From: Deltaproteobacteria bacterium
GTDB taxonomy: Bacteria > Myxococcota_A > Polyangia > DRWM01 > JAAZOP01
NCBI GenBank assembly: GCA_016218815.1
Contig: JACRCX010000008.1
Location: forward strand, 1-64,000
Direction: 5' to 3'
Length of the DNA stretch: 64,000 bases
Each line of letters begins with the position of its first letter. Position 1 is the first letter of the stretch. Below are positions 52,576-60,434 of the stretch, piece by piece. The notes under the pieces were generated by a model. That model was not told the origin of the DNA. It was given only the letters and a program-made list of their open reading frames with translations, and searched no databases. The position numbers and the translations under genes are program-made.

Positions 52576-53321
52576 CCGCCGTGCTGGCCGTGCAGGGACT
52601 CTCGGTCGTCGCCGGGCGGCAGGCGATCCTCGAGGACGTGTCGCTCGAGCTGCGCGAGGGCGAGATCCTGGTCGTGGCCGGTCCATCCGGCGGAGGCAAG
52701 ACGACGCTCCTCCGCACGCTGGCGGGCCTGGTCGCCCCGACCGCCGGAGAGGTGCGGGTAGGCGGGGTCTTGGCGAGCGCGGCGCGGCGCGTGATCGTCC
52801 CGCCGGAACGCCGACGGATCGCGATGGTGTTCCAGGACCTCGCGCTGTGGCCCCATCTCACCGTGCACGGCAACCTCGCCTTCGGACTGGCGGCCCAGGG
52901 CGTGGCCCGGGGCGAGCGGGCGCGACGCATCGCGGAAGTGCTGGATTGGGTGGGCCTCGCGGGGAAGGCCGCGCGATACCCCGGTCAACTCTCGGGCGGC
53001 GAGCGGCAGCGCGTGGCGCTCGCCCGGGCGCTGGTGCTCGAGCCGGTGGCCCTGCTGCTCGACGAACCCCTGACCAGCCTGGACGTCGCCATCAAGAGCG
53101 AGCTGCTCGACCTCCTGCGCGGCCTGCTCCGCACGCGCCGCGTCCCGACGCTCTACGTCTCCCACGAGCCGCGCGAGGCCTCGGCGTTGGCGGATCGCCT
53201 CGTGCTCCTCGAGGCCGGGCGGGTCTCCTACTCGGGTGAGTTGGCGACGCTGGCCCACGAGGCCAAGACGACGTTCGGACGACTGTTCGCGGCGTCATTT
53301 CCGGCGCCGCCCTCCGGTTGA
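52572..53321 (+). CDS. Iron(III)-type ABC transporter ATPase
   Basis: A 249-residue ATPase. Walker A is GPSGGGKTT (37-45), AMVFQDLALWPHLTV is the Q-loop, LSGGERQR near residue 140 is the signature, LLLDEPLTSLD is Walker B and YVSHEPREA is the H-loop. It lacks the long C-terminal regulatory domain of FbpC/MalK-type subunits and ends soon after the H-loop region. GGAGGAG precedes ATG 52572. Last gene of the operon. Confidence 0.93.
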   Translation: MTAVLAVQGLSVVAGRQAILEDVSLELREGEILVVAGPSGGGKTTLLRTLAGLVAPTAGEVRVGGVLASAARRVIVPPERRRIAMVFQDLALWPHLTVHGNLAFGLAAQGVARGERARRIAEVLDWVGLAGKAARYPGQLSGGERQRVALARALVLEPVALLLDEPLTSLDVAIKSELLDLLRGLLRTRRVPTLYVSHEPREASALADRLVLLEAGRVSYSGELATLAHEAKTTFGRLFAASFPAPPSG

Positions 53322-53417
53322 CAACGATTCGACCCGATGCAGCTTGTCACCGGCCGACGCGCAGCCGAAGCTGGGGCTCCGCCCGGCGCGGGATCGCACG
53401 AGATCGGGCTGAGCGAC

Positions 53418-54086
53418 TCACGGCCGGAGGAGGGCGGACGGAGCGCATGACGCCAGCGAAGACCGGGACGGCTGGATCGCGAACGATGCCGGCAGCTTGA
53501 AGCCCATCGGTCGAAAGACCGGCCACCTGCTGCTCGATCGCCCTACCCTCGCGCCGCGGGTGGCTGTTGACCGGGGGCCGGGCAGAGACGGGCGGCCGGG
53601 GCGACAGGGGGCCTGCGGTGCCGGAGGATCGGCCGTTCCACGAATCGCACAGTTCCACGCCGTGTGGAACGTCACGACGGCGGCAACTCGCGCTTCCACG
53701 GCTCGCCGGCGATCCGCGCGAAGTTCGTCCGGCGTCATCACCTCTTTCGCGGCCAGCGCCACAAGCCGGCGGTGGCCGGCGGCCGACAACCTTCCGCGAC
53801 GGCGATCCGGCGACGCGGAAGCGCGACGCAGGACCTTCCCGTCGAGACAGAACCTCTCCGGGCAGTCTCGTGCGACTTGGCGTTTGGCGCTGTTCCACGC
53901 GGCATTGATGTCCCGCGTCCGCGACATCTGGCCGAGAAGACCAAGCTGCTGCACGACGATCTCCTTCGATGGCACCGTTTCGGCCGGCAGGTGAACCTGC
54001 ACGTCGACCATCGCCTTCGTTAGCTTCCCGGCCGGGACTCCGAGGCCGAAGCCGGCGCGGCGGATCTGCGCGAAGTAGCCTCTCAT
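53418..54086 (-). CDS. Hypothetical protein, doubtful 3' half
   Basis: An open frame of 222 codons with a good start (GGGAGG before ATG 54086). The first 140 or so residues have reasonable composition (MVDVQVHLPAETVPSKEIVV, WNSAKRQVARDCPERF), whereas the remainder is Pro/Arg/Ser-rich like non-coding GC-rich DNA and contains the conserved promoter-like motif at 53539-53572. No family is recognised. If it is not a gene, the region from 53322 to 54126 holds nothing else that can be supported. It follows the small coiled-coil gene by 40 bases. Confidence 0.4.
   Translation of the reverse strand: MRGYFAQIRRAGFGLGVPAGKLTKAMVDVQVHLPAETVPSKEIVVQQLGLLGQMSRTRDINAAWNSAKRQVARDCPERFCLDGKVLRRASASPDRRRGRLSAAGHRRLVALAAKEVMTPDELRADRRRAVEARVAAVVTFHTAWNCAIRGTADPPAPQAPCRPGRPSLPGPRSTATRGARVGRSSSRWPVFRPMGFKLPASFAIQPSRSSLASCAPSALLRP
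53539..53572 (-). promoter_or_regulatory. Conserved bipartite motif, copy 1
   Basis: On the minus strand GGTCAACAGCC, 11 bases, then GAGGGTAGGGCG. The same two blocks with the same 11-base spacing occur at 55473-55506, in front of the GNAT gene. The TAGGGC part resembles a -10. Here it lies inside a doubtful open frame, and nothing recognisable follows it. Confidence 0.4.
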
Positions 54087-54126
54087 CGTCCTCCCTCTCC
54101 GTTCGGCGAGGCTGAACCCGAGCCCA

Positions 54127-54465
54127 TCACGTCCTCAGGTCGGCCGTCAGCTTGGACCTCCGCTCCTCGAGGGACGCGATCTGCGCCTTCAGCCGCTTCA
54201 GCTCCAGGTTGATCCGGCCCACTTCCACCTTCGCCTGCCGTTCCTTCAAGCCGTGCTCCCCGTGCTTCTCCTGGACCAGCGCCTCGACCTCTCGGCGGAG
54301 GAGTCGCAGGTAGGGGTTCCCGTGCATCGCCGCGTGGCGAAACTGGAGCTTGCCGGAGCGAATCGCCCCGATGATCTCGACCTCCGTCAGCGCGAACTCC
54401 TTCCTCGCCGTCTTGGCGCTGAGCGTCGCGCGCTTGCGCTGCCACTCGGACGTCCCGTCATCCAT
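54127..54465 (-). CDS. Small conserved hypothetical with C-terminal coiled coil
   Basis: A 112-residue cytosolic protein. The first part contains KEFALTEVEIIGAIRSGKLQ followed by HGNPYLRLLRREVEALV. The second part is a charged coiled coil (VGRINLELKRLKAQIASLEE). From memory this resembles short hypothetical proteins recurrent in myxobacteria; no function is known. GGAGG lies six bases before ATG 54465, and the longer upstream frame is rejected. It lies about 200 bases downstream of the GNAT gene. Confidence 0.65.
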   Translation of the reverse strand: MDDGTSEWQRKRATLSAKTARKEFALTEVEIIGAIRSGKLQFRHAAMHGNPYLRLLRREVEALVQEKHGEHGLKERQAKVEVGRINLELKRLKAQIASLEERRSKLTADLRT

Positions 54466-54663
54466 CGCTCGCCTCCGCTTGCGTGCTCCGGCCTGCCAGG
54501 GCGCCTGCCTGGACGTCGACGACTGCCCGTGCCTCAATTCCGGCCAGGTCGGCTGCAACGCGCCGGTCGTCTGCGGCCCCGCACCGGGATGGGCGGATGC
54601 GATGAAGTTGCGATCCATCCATCGTCTCGGGCCCTGCGACGCTTCATGGCGGCACGCAGCGGC

Positions 54664-55449
54664 CTACCGGCGGCGCAGCCGCCTGGCGATCGTCTTGCGA
54701 ACCTTCTCGTAGCTCGGCGGCGGTCCCTTCTGGAGGTTCTTGCCGTCGACGAGGACCGCGTCGGACAGGCCCCACTCGGCGACGGAGCTGCGTGTCGAGG
54801 TGTCGATCTCGCGAAAGGCGACCCCGTCGCCCAGCTCGGCCGTCGCACGCCTGGCGCGCTCGTAGATCAGGTTCTGCGCGAGGCACCAGCCGCTGACGAA
54901 GGCGGTGACGTTCACCTTGCCGGGGACGGGCTCGGGGCGCCTGCCGACCTTGGGAAACCAGCGCGGGGGCTGCGCGTCCTCGGCGAAGGGCTTCCAGAGC
55001 AGGACCGAGAGGCCCTGGCGATCCGCCTTGCGGTAGCCGTGCTTCCTGAACCAGGAGGCCTTCATCCAGAAGGGGAGCCAGACACCCCACGCCGCCATCC
55101 CCTTCGCGCCGAGCCGGCGAGCGTCTTCCTCGGCGGCGGCCAGCAGCGCCGTGCCCATGCCGTGCCTTTGGAAGTTGCCCCGCCCTTGCTTGTAGCCGTG
55201 CACGTGAATGCAGTAGACGAAGTAGAGTCCCGAGCCGTCGACGTGGGAGTTCTCGATCGGCCCGTACTGGATCATCCCTCCTTCGATCCCGTTGTCGTCC
55301 AGGGCGAGTTTGGCCCGCAGGCCGCGCGGCTCGCCGCGGTCCAGCCACTGGCGCCGCTTCGGTCCCGCCTCCTTCGCGTCCTCGGACCAGTCCTCGAGGC
55401 AGAGGCAGAAGAGGTCCTTCCGGTCTTCGGTGAGGTCGATGATCTTCAT
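54664..55449 (-). CDS. GNAT N-acetyltransferase with YoaP-like C-terminus
   Basis: A 261-residue enzyme. The N-terminal GNAT domain has GGMIQYGPIENS (beta strand), YCIHVHGYKQGRGNFQRHGM leading into GTALLAAAEEDAR (acetyl-CoA pyrophosphate loop of the form QRHGMGTAL), and WFRKHGYRKADR. The C-terminal 100 residues (VNVTAFVSGWCLAQNLIYER, VDGKNLQKGPPPSYEKVRKTI) match a thioredoxin-like YoaP-type domain fused to many GNATs. The acceptor is unknown. AGAGGTG lies four bases before ATG 55449, and the conserved bipartite motif lies just upstream. Confidence 0.85.
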   Translation of the reverse strand: MKIIDLTEDRKDLFCLCLEDWSEDAKEAGPKRRQWLDRGEPRGLRAKLALDDNGIEGGMIQYGPIENSHVDGSGLYFVYCIHVHGYKQGRGNFQRHGMGTALLAAAEEDARRLGAKGMAAWGVWLPFWMKASWFRKHGYRKADRQGLSVLLWKPFAEDAQPPRWFPKVGRRPEPVPGKVNVTAFVSGWCLAQNLIYERARRATAELGDGVAFREIDTSTRSSVAEWGLSDAVLVDGKNLQKGPPPSYEKVRKTIARRLRRR

Positions 55450-55472
55450 GCAACACCTCTTGTCGCGCGACG

Positions 55473-55506
55473 CGCCCTACCCTCACGGTGCCACCGGCTG
55501 TTGACC
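55473..55506 (-). promoter_or_regulatory. Conserved bipartite motif, copy 2 (probable GNAT promoter)
   Basis: On the minus strand GGTCAACAGCC, 11 bases, GAGGGTAGGGCG. The block ends 23 bases upstream of ATG 55449, the right place for a promoter with TAGGGC as the -10. It is an identical pair of blocks to 53539-53572. Confidence 0.5.
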
Positions 55507-55548
55507 GGCGCGCCTGGGAGACAGCGCAGGTCTGACCCCGGGCACGGT

Positions 55549-57231
55549 TCACAGGCCCCGCTCGTCGCTGATCACCACCTGGTACGAGTAGCCCTGCTCG
55601 GTGAGGAACAGCTTCCGGTGGTGCGCGAACTCCTCCTCTCGCGTGTCGCGCGAGACCAGCGTCAAGAAGCGCGCGATGCGACCGTCGCTCTTCGGCCGCA
55701 GGATGCGGCCGAGGCGCTGGGCCTCTTCCTGCCGCGAGCCGAAGGCGCCCGAAACCTGGATCAGGACGTCCGCGTCCGGCAGATCGATGGCGAAGTTCCC
55801 CACCTTGGAGAGCACGATGCAGCGGAGTTCGCCGCGGCGAAAGCGGTCGTAGACCTGTTCACGCTCCGCTTGCGGAGTCTTGCCGGTGACAAGTGGCACG
55901 CCGATCTCCTTGGCGATGGCCTCCACCTGGGCGAGGTACTCGCCGATGACCAGGATGCGCCCCGCGGCGTGGCGCTCGAGGAGCCGGCGCAGCCGGAGCG
56001 CCTTCGCCGGGTTCTCGGCGGCGATGCGGAACTGGGACCGCCGGTCCGCGAGGGCGTACTCCATCCGCCGCGCCGGGTCCATCGGCACGCGCTCCTCCAC
56101 GCACGTCGCGGTCGCGATCCACGCCTGCCGCTCCAGGTCCCGCCAGGGGACGTCGAACCGCTTGGGCCCGATCAGCGCGAACACGTCTCCTTCGCGACCG
56201 TCCTCCCGTACGAGCGTCGCGGTGAGGCCCAGACGGCGACGAGCCTGGATGTCGGCGGTCGCGCGGAACACCGGGGCCGGCAACAGGTGTACTTCGTCGT
56301 AGATGATGAGCCCCCAGGCGCGCGCCCGGAACAACTCGAGATGCGGAAACGCGCCCTCTCGATCGGCGCGCCAGGTGAGGATCTGGTAGGTGGTGAGGGT
56401 CACGGGCCCGGTGTTCTTCCGTTCGCCGGTGTACTCGGCGATGTCCTCCGGACGGACTCCCGTCTTGTCGAGGAGTTCGCGCCGCCATTGCTTGACCGAC
56501 GTGAGGCTGGTGGCGAGCACGAGCGTCGTCTGACCGACCAGCGCCATCGCGGCCAGGCCGACCACGGTCTTGCCGGCGCCGCAGGGCAGGACCACGACCC
56601 CGCTCCCGCCGCGCTCGGAGCCCGCCAGGTAGAAGGCCTCGGCCGCCTGGCGCTGGTAGTCCCGCACCGAGAATGCCTCCCCCGCGGCCGTGCGCTCGCA
56701 GAGCGTGGTCGCGAACGGCTCGCCGGCGACGTAGCCCGCCAGGTCTTCGGCGGGATACCCGGCCGCGATCAGCGCCTGTTTCAGCACGCCCCGTTGGCTG
56801 GCGGCGACGCGGAAGTTCGTGCCGTCGATGCGGTTCCCCAGGTACCGGCCGGCTTCCCGGTCCCGGAACAGGCGCTCCGCGGTGACCTCGTCCAGGCACG
56901 CGCAGCGCAACGCATCGCCATCGCGCGTGATGACGACGCGCCCGTAGCGCGCGGCCAACTCGCGGATCTCCTGCTCCACGCCGGGCGGGACGACGTACCG
57001 CGCGTGTTCCCGCAATGCCGTCACCATCTGCTCGGCGGCCAGGCCCGCCGCGCGGGCGTTCCAGACGGAGAGGGGCGTCAACCGGTACGTGTGGACGTGC
57101 TCCGGGCTCTTCACCAGCTCCGCGAAGGGTGCGAGCGCCGCCCTGGCCTCCTCGGCTCGCGGCGCATGGACCTCCAGGAGGACGCTGCCGTCGCTCTGGA
57201 CGATGAGCGCGTTGTCGGACGCCGGCGACAC
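55549..57231 (-). CDS. XPB-type DNA repair helicase
   Basis: A 560-residue superfamily 2 helicase of the XPB/ERCC3 family. An N-terminal damage-recognition-like domain (ALIVQSDGSVLLEVH, PLSVWNARAAGL) precedes VLPCGAGKT (Walker A, about 212-220), IIYDEVH (DEVH box near 310) and GLTATLVRED, which includes the XPB-specific RED motif. VLSKVGNFAIDLPDA and QRLGRILRP are motifs V and VI. GTG 57231 is four bases after the stop of the partner gene. The frame above that point belongs to antisense DNA of the partner. It unwinds damaged DNA 3' to 5' by family analogy; the bacterial role is poorly defined. Confidence 0.93.
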   Translation of the reverse strand: MSPASDNALIVQSDGSVLLEVHAPRAEEARAALAPFAELVKSPEHVHTYRLTPLSVWNARAAGLAAEQMVTALREHARYVVPPGVEQEIRELAARYGRVVITRDGDALRCACLDEVTAERLFRDREAGRYLGNRIDGTNFRVAASQRGVLKQALIAAGYPAEDLAGYVAGEPFATTLCERTAAGEAFSVRDYQRQAAEAFYLAGSERGGSGVVVLPCGAGKTVVGLAAMALVGQTTLVLATSLTSVKQWRRELLDKTGVRPEDIAEYTGERKNTGPVTLTTYQILTWRADREGAFPHLELFRARAWGLIIYDEVHLLPAPVFRATADIQARRRLGLTATLVREDGREGDVFALIGPKRFDVPWRDLERQAWIATATCVEERVPMDPARRMEYALADRRSQFRIAAENPAKALRLRRLLERHAAGRILVIGEYLAQVEAIAKEIGVPLVTGKTPQAEREQVYDRFRRGELRCIVLSKVGNFAIDLPDADVLIQVSGAFGSRQEEAQRLGRILRPKSDGRIARFLTLVSRDTREEEFAHHRKLFLTEQGYSYQVVISDERGL

Positions 57232-57235
57232 GTGC

Positions 57236-59146
57236 CTATGCCTCGCCCCGTTCCGGCGCCGGGTCGTCCGGCGAGCCCGCACGCGCCACCCCTGCCCCAC
57301 GGGTCTCTCCGGCGGCAAGCAGGTACCCGACCTCGCGCAGGCCGCGCCGGAACGCGGTTTCTGCGGACGCCGGGACCGCGAGGTGGCGTTCGCCGGCCCG
57401 CAGGCAGTACTTCCGCGTGCGCGTGTCGTTGGCGATCAGCGCAGCAAGCGCGGCATCGGCGCACTCGACGAGACGGGCGAGGCCACGATCGCGGACCTTC
57501 GCGCTCCGCTCGGCGACGTCCTGCAGCAGACGCACGACCGTGTCGGGGATCGGGTCGCCGCTGCGCGCCGCCAGGAACTCGCGGATCTCCGTCATCGACC
57601 GCCCTTCCTCGATGGCGACGAGGAGTCTCCCGGCGTCGAGCCGCCACACGAAGTCCGAGACGCGGGTGGCGTACGCATCCAGGGCCAGGCGGTCGGCCTG
57701 CTCCAACTCCGTTCCGATCGCTGCGATCTCCAGGTTCGGCAGCACGCGCAGCACCGGCTTCACCTCGACCGGCGCGGGGCGGTGGACCGCCTCCCTGCCG
57801 AGGCAGTACGCCCCGAGCGGCGTGAGGCGGAGATACATCAGTCCGTCGTAGCGGCTGAAAAACGGCAGATCGTCCGTTCCCCAGAGGTCGCCGTAGTCGT
57901 CTCGCGCACCCGCGGGCGGAACGAGCGCGACGTCGATCAGGCCGAGCGTGGCGGCGTACTCGAGAAGCAGACAGAGGACGTAGCGCTCCTCCAGGATGCC
58001 CGCGCCGCCGTCCTGGCCGAGCGAACCGTATTGCAGCTCGCCGATGTAGAGGTTCCAGGCGTTGCGCGTCACGGAGAAGTCGTGGCCCGAGGCGCGTGCG
58101 AACCGGAGGAACTCGTCGGTGGTGATCCAGCCGCCGGCGGGGCATTCGGCCAGGGCCTCCGCGACAGGCCTGCGGCGCGACAGGGGGGCAGTGAGCCCGC
58201 GCTTGCCCTTTCCGGTCTGCCCCTTGACGCACTCGATGCGCGACAGCTCGTCCAGGATGGTCGTACCCACCCACCTCGCCCACAAGGTCCGGATCGTCTC
58301 CGCCGCGGTTTCGCCGAGCGCCCTCCGGCCCGCCTTGGTGAGCTGCAGCCGCGTGCCCGATAGCTGGGCCAGCCCACCGGCCTGGACGAGCAGCGGCCAG
58401 GCGAAGGCGCGGATCGGCCCCGCGTTCTTGTCCTCCCACTTGTTCCTGGCCGGTACGTGCGCGTAGTAGTCGCCGCCCTCCAGGATCGCCGTGAGCGCGG
58501 CGATGGTCGCGGACGACGGCCGGCGCGTCGTGTCGCTTACCGCGACCTTTCCCGCGTCGACCAGCCGCAGCACGGACAGCAGCTCCCGCTGCGCGGTCCG
58601 TTCGGTCTCGCGGACCGTGAGCGGTACCTCCTCGGTAACCTGCTCCTGGGTCTTGGTCTTCGAATTCCACCGGGTGTATGGACGTTCATGGGAGGCCGGA
58701 AGCTGGTCGAGCGTCTCGATCTTCGCGGGGGCGGGCGCCGGCACGAATGCCTTGAGCCGCTCCTTGAGATCGTCAGGCATCGTCCCGTTGCCGTAGAAGA
58801 ACAAGCACAGGGCCGATGGTCGCCGGCGCCACGCCTGCTCCTCCGTCGAGCCCCACTCGGGACCCGCGCCATACTTGGCCCCAAAGCGATCGGCGCGGAA
58901 CCGGCTCGAGCTCGAATGGACGACCTCGGCCACCGCCGCCCGCTGCAGGTCCTCGAGGCCCTGCCAGGCCGCGCGCAGCCGGTCGCCGTCGAGATGGCGG
59001 ACGATCACGGCGGCGAGGTCCGCCTTCCTGGTGGGCAGCTTCTCCCCGGTCAGCGCGGCCAGTTTCTTCAGGTCGTCCGCGTTCATGTAGTCGGAGAGCG
59101 CGACCTCGAGCGTGGCGATCCCTTCGTCGGCGTCGTAGCGCTTCAT
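57236..59146 (-). CDS. XPB-associated protein (helicase-associated C-terminal domain)
   Basis: A 636-residue cytosolic protein. The C-terminal part (RPAPVEVKPVLRVLPNLEIA, LDAGRLLVAIEEGRSM, REFLAARSGDPIP) resembles the helicase-C_3/XPB-Ssl2-like associated domain found next to bacterial XPB, as in the Mycobacterium tuberculosis Rv0861c-Rv0862c pair (recalled). The N-terminal half has winged-helix-like segments (RTLWARWVGTTILDELSRIE). It lies directly before the helicase gene with a four-base gap. ATG 59146 has no ribosome-binding site, and the -10 box lies seven bases before it, so the message is probably leaderless. Confidence 0.85.
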   Translation of the reverse strand: MKRYDADEGIATLEVALSDYMNADDLKKLAALTGEKLPTRKADLAAVIVRHLDGDRLRAAWQGLEDLQRAAVAEVVHSSSSRFRADRFGAKYGAGPEWGSTEEQAWRRRPSALCLFFYGNGTMPDDLKERLKAFVPAPAPAKIETLDQLPASHERPYTRWNSKTKTQEQVTEEVPLTVRETERTAQRELLSVLRLVDAGKVAVSDTTRRPSSATIAALTAILEGGDYYAHVPARNKWEDKNAGPIRAFAWPLLVQAGGLAQLSGTRLQLTKAGRRALGETAAETIRTLWARWVGTTILDELSRIECVKGQTGKGKRGLTAPLSRRRPVAEALAECPAGGWITTDEFLRFARASGHDFSVTRNAWNLYIGELQYGSLGQDGGAGILEERYVLCLLLEYAATLGLIDVALVPPAGARDDYGDLWGTDDLPFFSRYDGLMYLRLTPLGAYCLGREAVHRPAPVEVKPVLRVLPNLEIAAIGTELEQADRLALDAYATRVSDFVWRLDAGRLLVAIEEGRSMTEIREFLAARSGDPIPDTVVRLLQDVAERSAKVRDRGLARLVECADAALAALIANDTRTRKYCLRAGERHLAVPASAETAFRRGLREVGYLLAAGETRGAGVARAGSPDDPAPERGEA

Positions 59147-59153
59147 CGGCCGG

Positions 59154-59183
59154 GGTATACGTAGCAGGGGCGTGCTCCGTCAA
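59154..59183 (-). promoter_or_regulatory. Leaderless promoter of the XPB pair
   Basis: On the minus strand TTGACG and TATACC are separated by 18 bases. Seven bases (CCGGCCG) then lead to ATG 59146. No SOS (LexA) box was recognised. Confidence 0.6.
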
Positions 59184-59480
59184 TGCCCGGTCAGCGAGGG
59201 CAGCGCCGGGCCCCGGAGGTCGCGGGCGATCGGCTACCACCTCCTCCAGCGCCCTCCGCCCGGCTCTCCGCGCGGGGCACGGCCGGAGCCCTTGTGGCCC
59301 GGCGGCGCGGCCATGCGCGGCGCGCGCTTCACGCCACGCGCCGACGATCAACGCCAACGTGACCTCGAGTTCACCGTGCGTCCGGCCACGAACAGCGCCC
59401 CCGTCAGGCCGAACCGGCCGAGCACCGCGATGGTCGCGGATGCCGAGTCGGCCGACACGAACAGCAGTTTCCGCTTCGGC
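59184..59480. other. Region without a recognised gene
   Basis: This is the rest of the gap between the XPB-partner promoter and the stop of the next minus-strand gene. Several frames are open, but none has a start with a ribosome-binding site or a recognisable product. A short minus-strand stretch (KPKRKLLFVSADSASATIAV) next to the stop at 59481 looks protein-like but is too short to call. Confidence 0.5.
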
Positions 59481-60389
59481 TTACAGCAGGCACGTGTAGC
59501 AGATCTGCCAGACCTCCTCGCCCGCGAGGCAGGGAAAGGTCTCGCCCGCCAGCGCCTCGAGGTAGCACGCGCGGATCTCGGCGGTCGCGGGGGTGCCGTC
59601 TTCGCCGACCACGTCCACGGCGCGACCGGTCGAGTCGATCACGACGTTCCAGGCGGGCGGATTCGTCCAGCTTCCGTCGACGCAGGACGGGCAGAGATCC
59701 AACGTCGACGGACGCTGTACCGCGACCGTCTCGGCGCTTCGTTCGTCGAGCGTGCAACCTCCGTCGGCGTCCGTCGCACCCTCGTCCGGCGACCCGTCAT
59801 CCCGCGTTGCCGCGTCCTCGGCGCTCCGATCCGCATCATCAACCGCTGCCTCATCCGCCGCCTCACCCTCGCCGGCAGCGCCGTCGGCGCCGCGGTCCGC
59901 AACGTCGGTGTCACGCTCGCCTTCCTCGCCGTGCGAACCGTAGCAGCCAACCGCCGCGCTGCCGCAGAGGACGAACGTGGCGGCGACGGCCGATCGGAAG
60001 AACAGGTTGCGCGTCCCGGCGTCCGTCCGGACGGCGCGCTCGAGCCGTGACTGGAGCGTCGCGAGCCGACCGGAGAAACCCTGCATCTCGCGCCGGAACA
60101 CGCCGATCAGCCGCGCCGCCGCTTCCGTGCGGGTGGCTGCATCAACGTCGGCCTCGGCCAGGTCGAGCGCCTCGCGGAACGCCGCAGCGCGCCGGCCGTT
60201 CAACCCGGTGACGATGCGGTCCGCTTCCGCCGCAACGGCGGGATCCCATCCGGGGAGGCCGAGCCGCGCGGCGAGCGCCGCGTTGACCGCAACGTCGTGC
60301 GCCAGGACGCTCGCCCCGTGGACGCCCATGCCGAGCAGACGCAGCCGCACGAGCAGCGAACGGAAGCGCAGGACGACCGGATCGCGCAT
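59481..60389 (-). CDS. Membrane-anchored Cys-containing protein of the B12/radical-SAM cluster
   Basis: A 302-residue protein. Residues 1-125 are a helical, Arg/Ala-rich cytosolic region. A hydrophobic segment (about 128-149) ends in VGCYGS, and an Asp/Glu/Ala-rich linker (about 150-215) follows. A C-terminal exported domain has paired Cys (LCPSCVDGSW, IRACYLEALAGETFPC) and ends in CYTCLL. The GCYGS sequence also occurs at the lipobox of the first gene in this cluster. The exported domain recalls TonB/AgmX-like C-terminal repeats (IRACYLEAL). ATG 60389 is used and GTG 60410 is possible. It follows the radical-SAM gene by 45 bases and is probably cotranscribed with it. Confidence 0.65.
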   Translation of the reverse strand: MRDPVVLRFRSLLVRLRLLGMGVHGASVLAHDVAVNAALAARLGLPGWDPAVAAEADRIVTGLNGRRAAAFREALDLAEADVDAATRTEAAARLIGVFRREMQGFSGRLATLQSRLERAVRTDAGTRNLFFRSAVAATFVLCGSAAVGCYGSHGEEGERDTDVADRGADGAAGEGEAADEAAVDDADRSAEDAATRDDGSPDEGATDADGGCTLDERSAETVAVQRPSTLDLCPSCVDGSWTNPPAWNVVIDSTGRAVDVVGEDGTPATAEIRACYLEALAGETFPCLAGEEVWQICYTCLL

Positions 60390-60434
60390 CTCGTGCCGCC
60401 ACGACAGCACTCCGCCGGTCAGCTCGCCGGCGTG

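Noticed and set aside
53508-53521. GAAA-tetraloop hairpin (CGGTC GAAA GACCG) as a structured RNA or terminator
   Set aside because: Only a five-base stem, with no T-run and no supporting context. It is easily found by chance in GC-rich DNA.
54350-54712. Plus-strand frame with a Cys-rich stretch opposite the small coiled-coil gene
   Set aside because: No ribosome-binding site or signal peptide, and half of it is antisense to a better-supported gene.
54253-57825. A 1190-codon plus-strand open frame antisense to GNAT and XPB genes
   Set aside because: No domains are present, and the opposite strand carries full helicase and acetyltransferase motifs.
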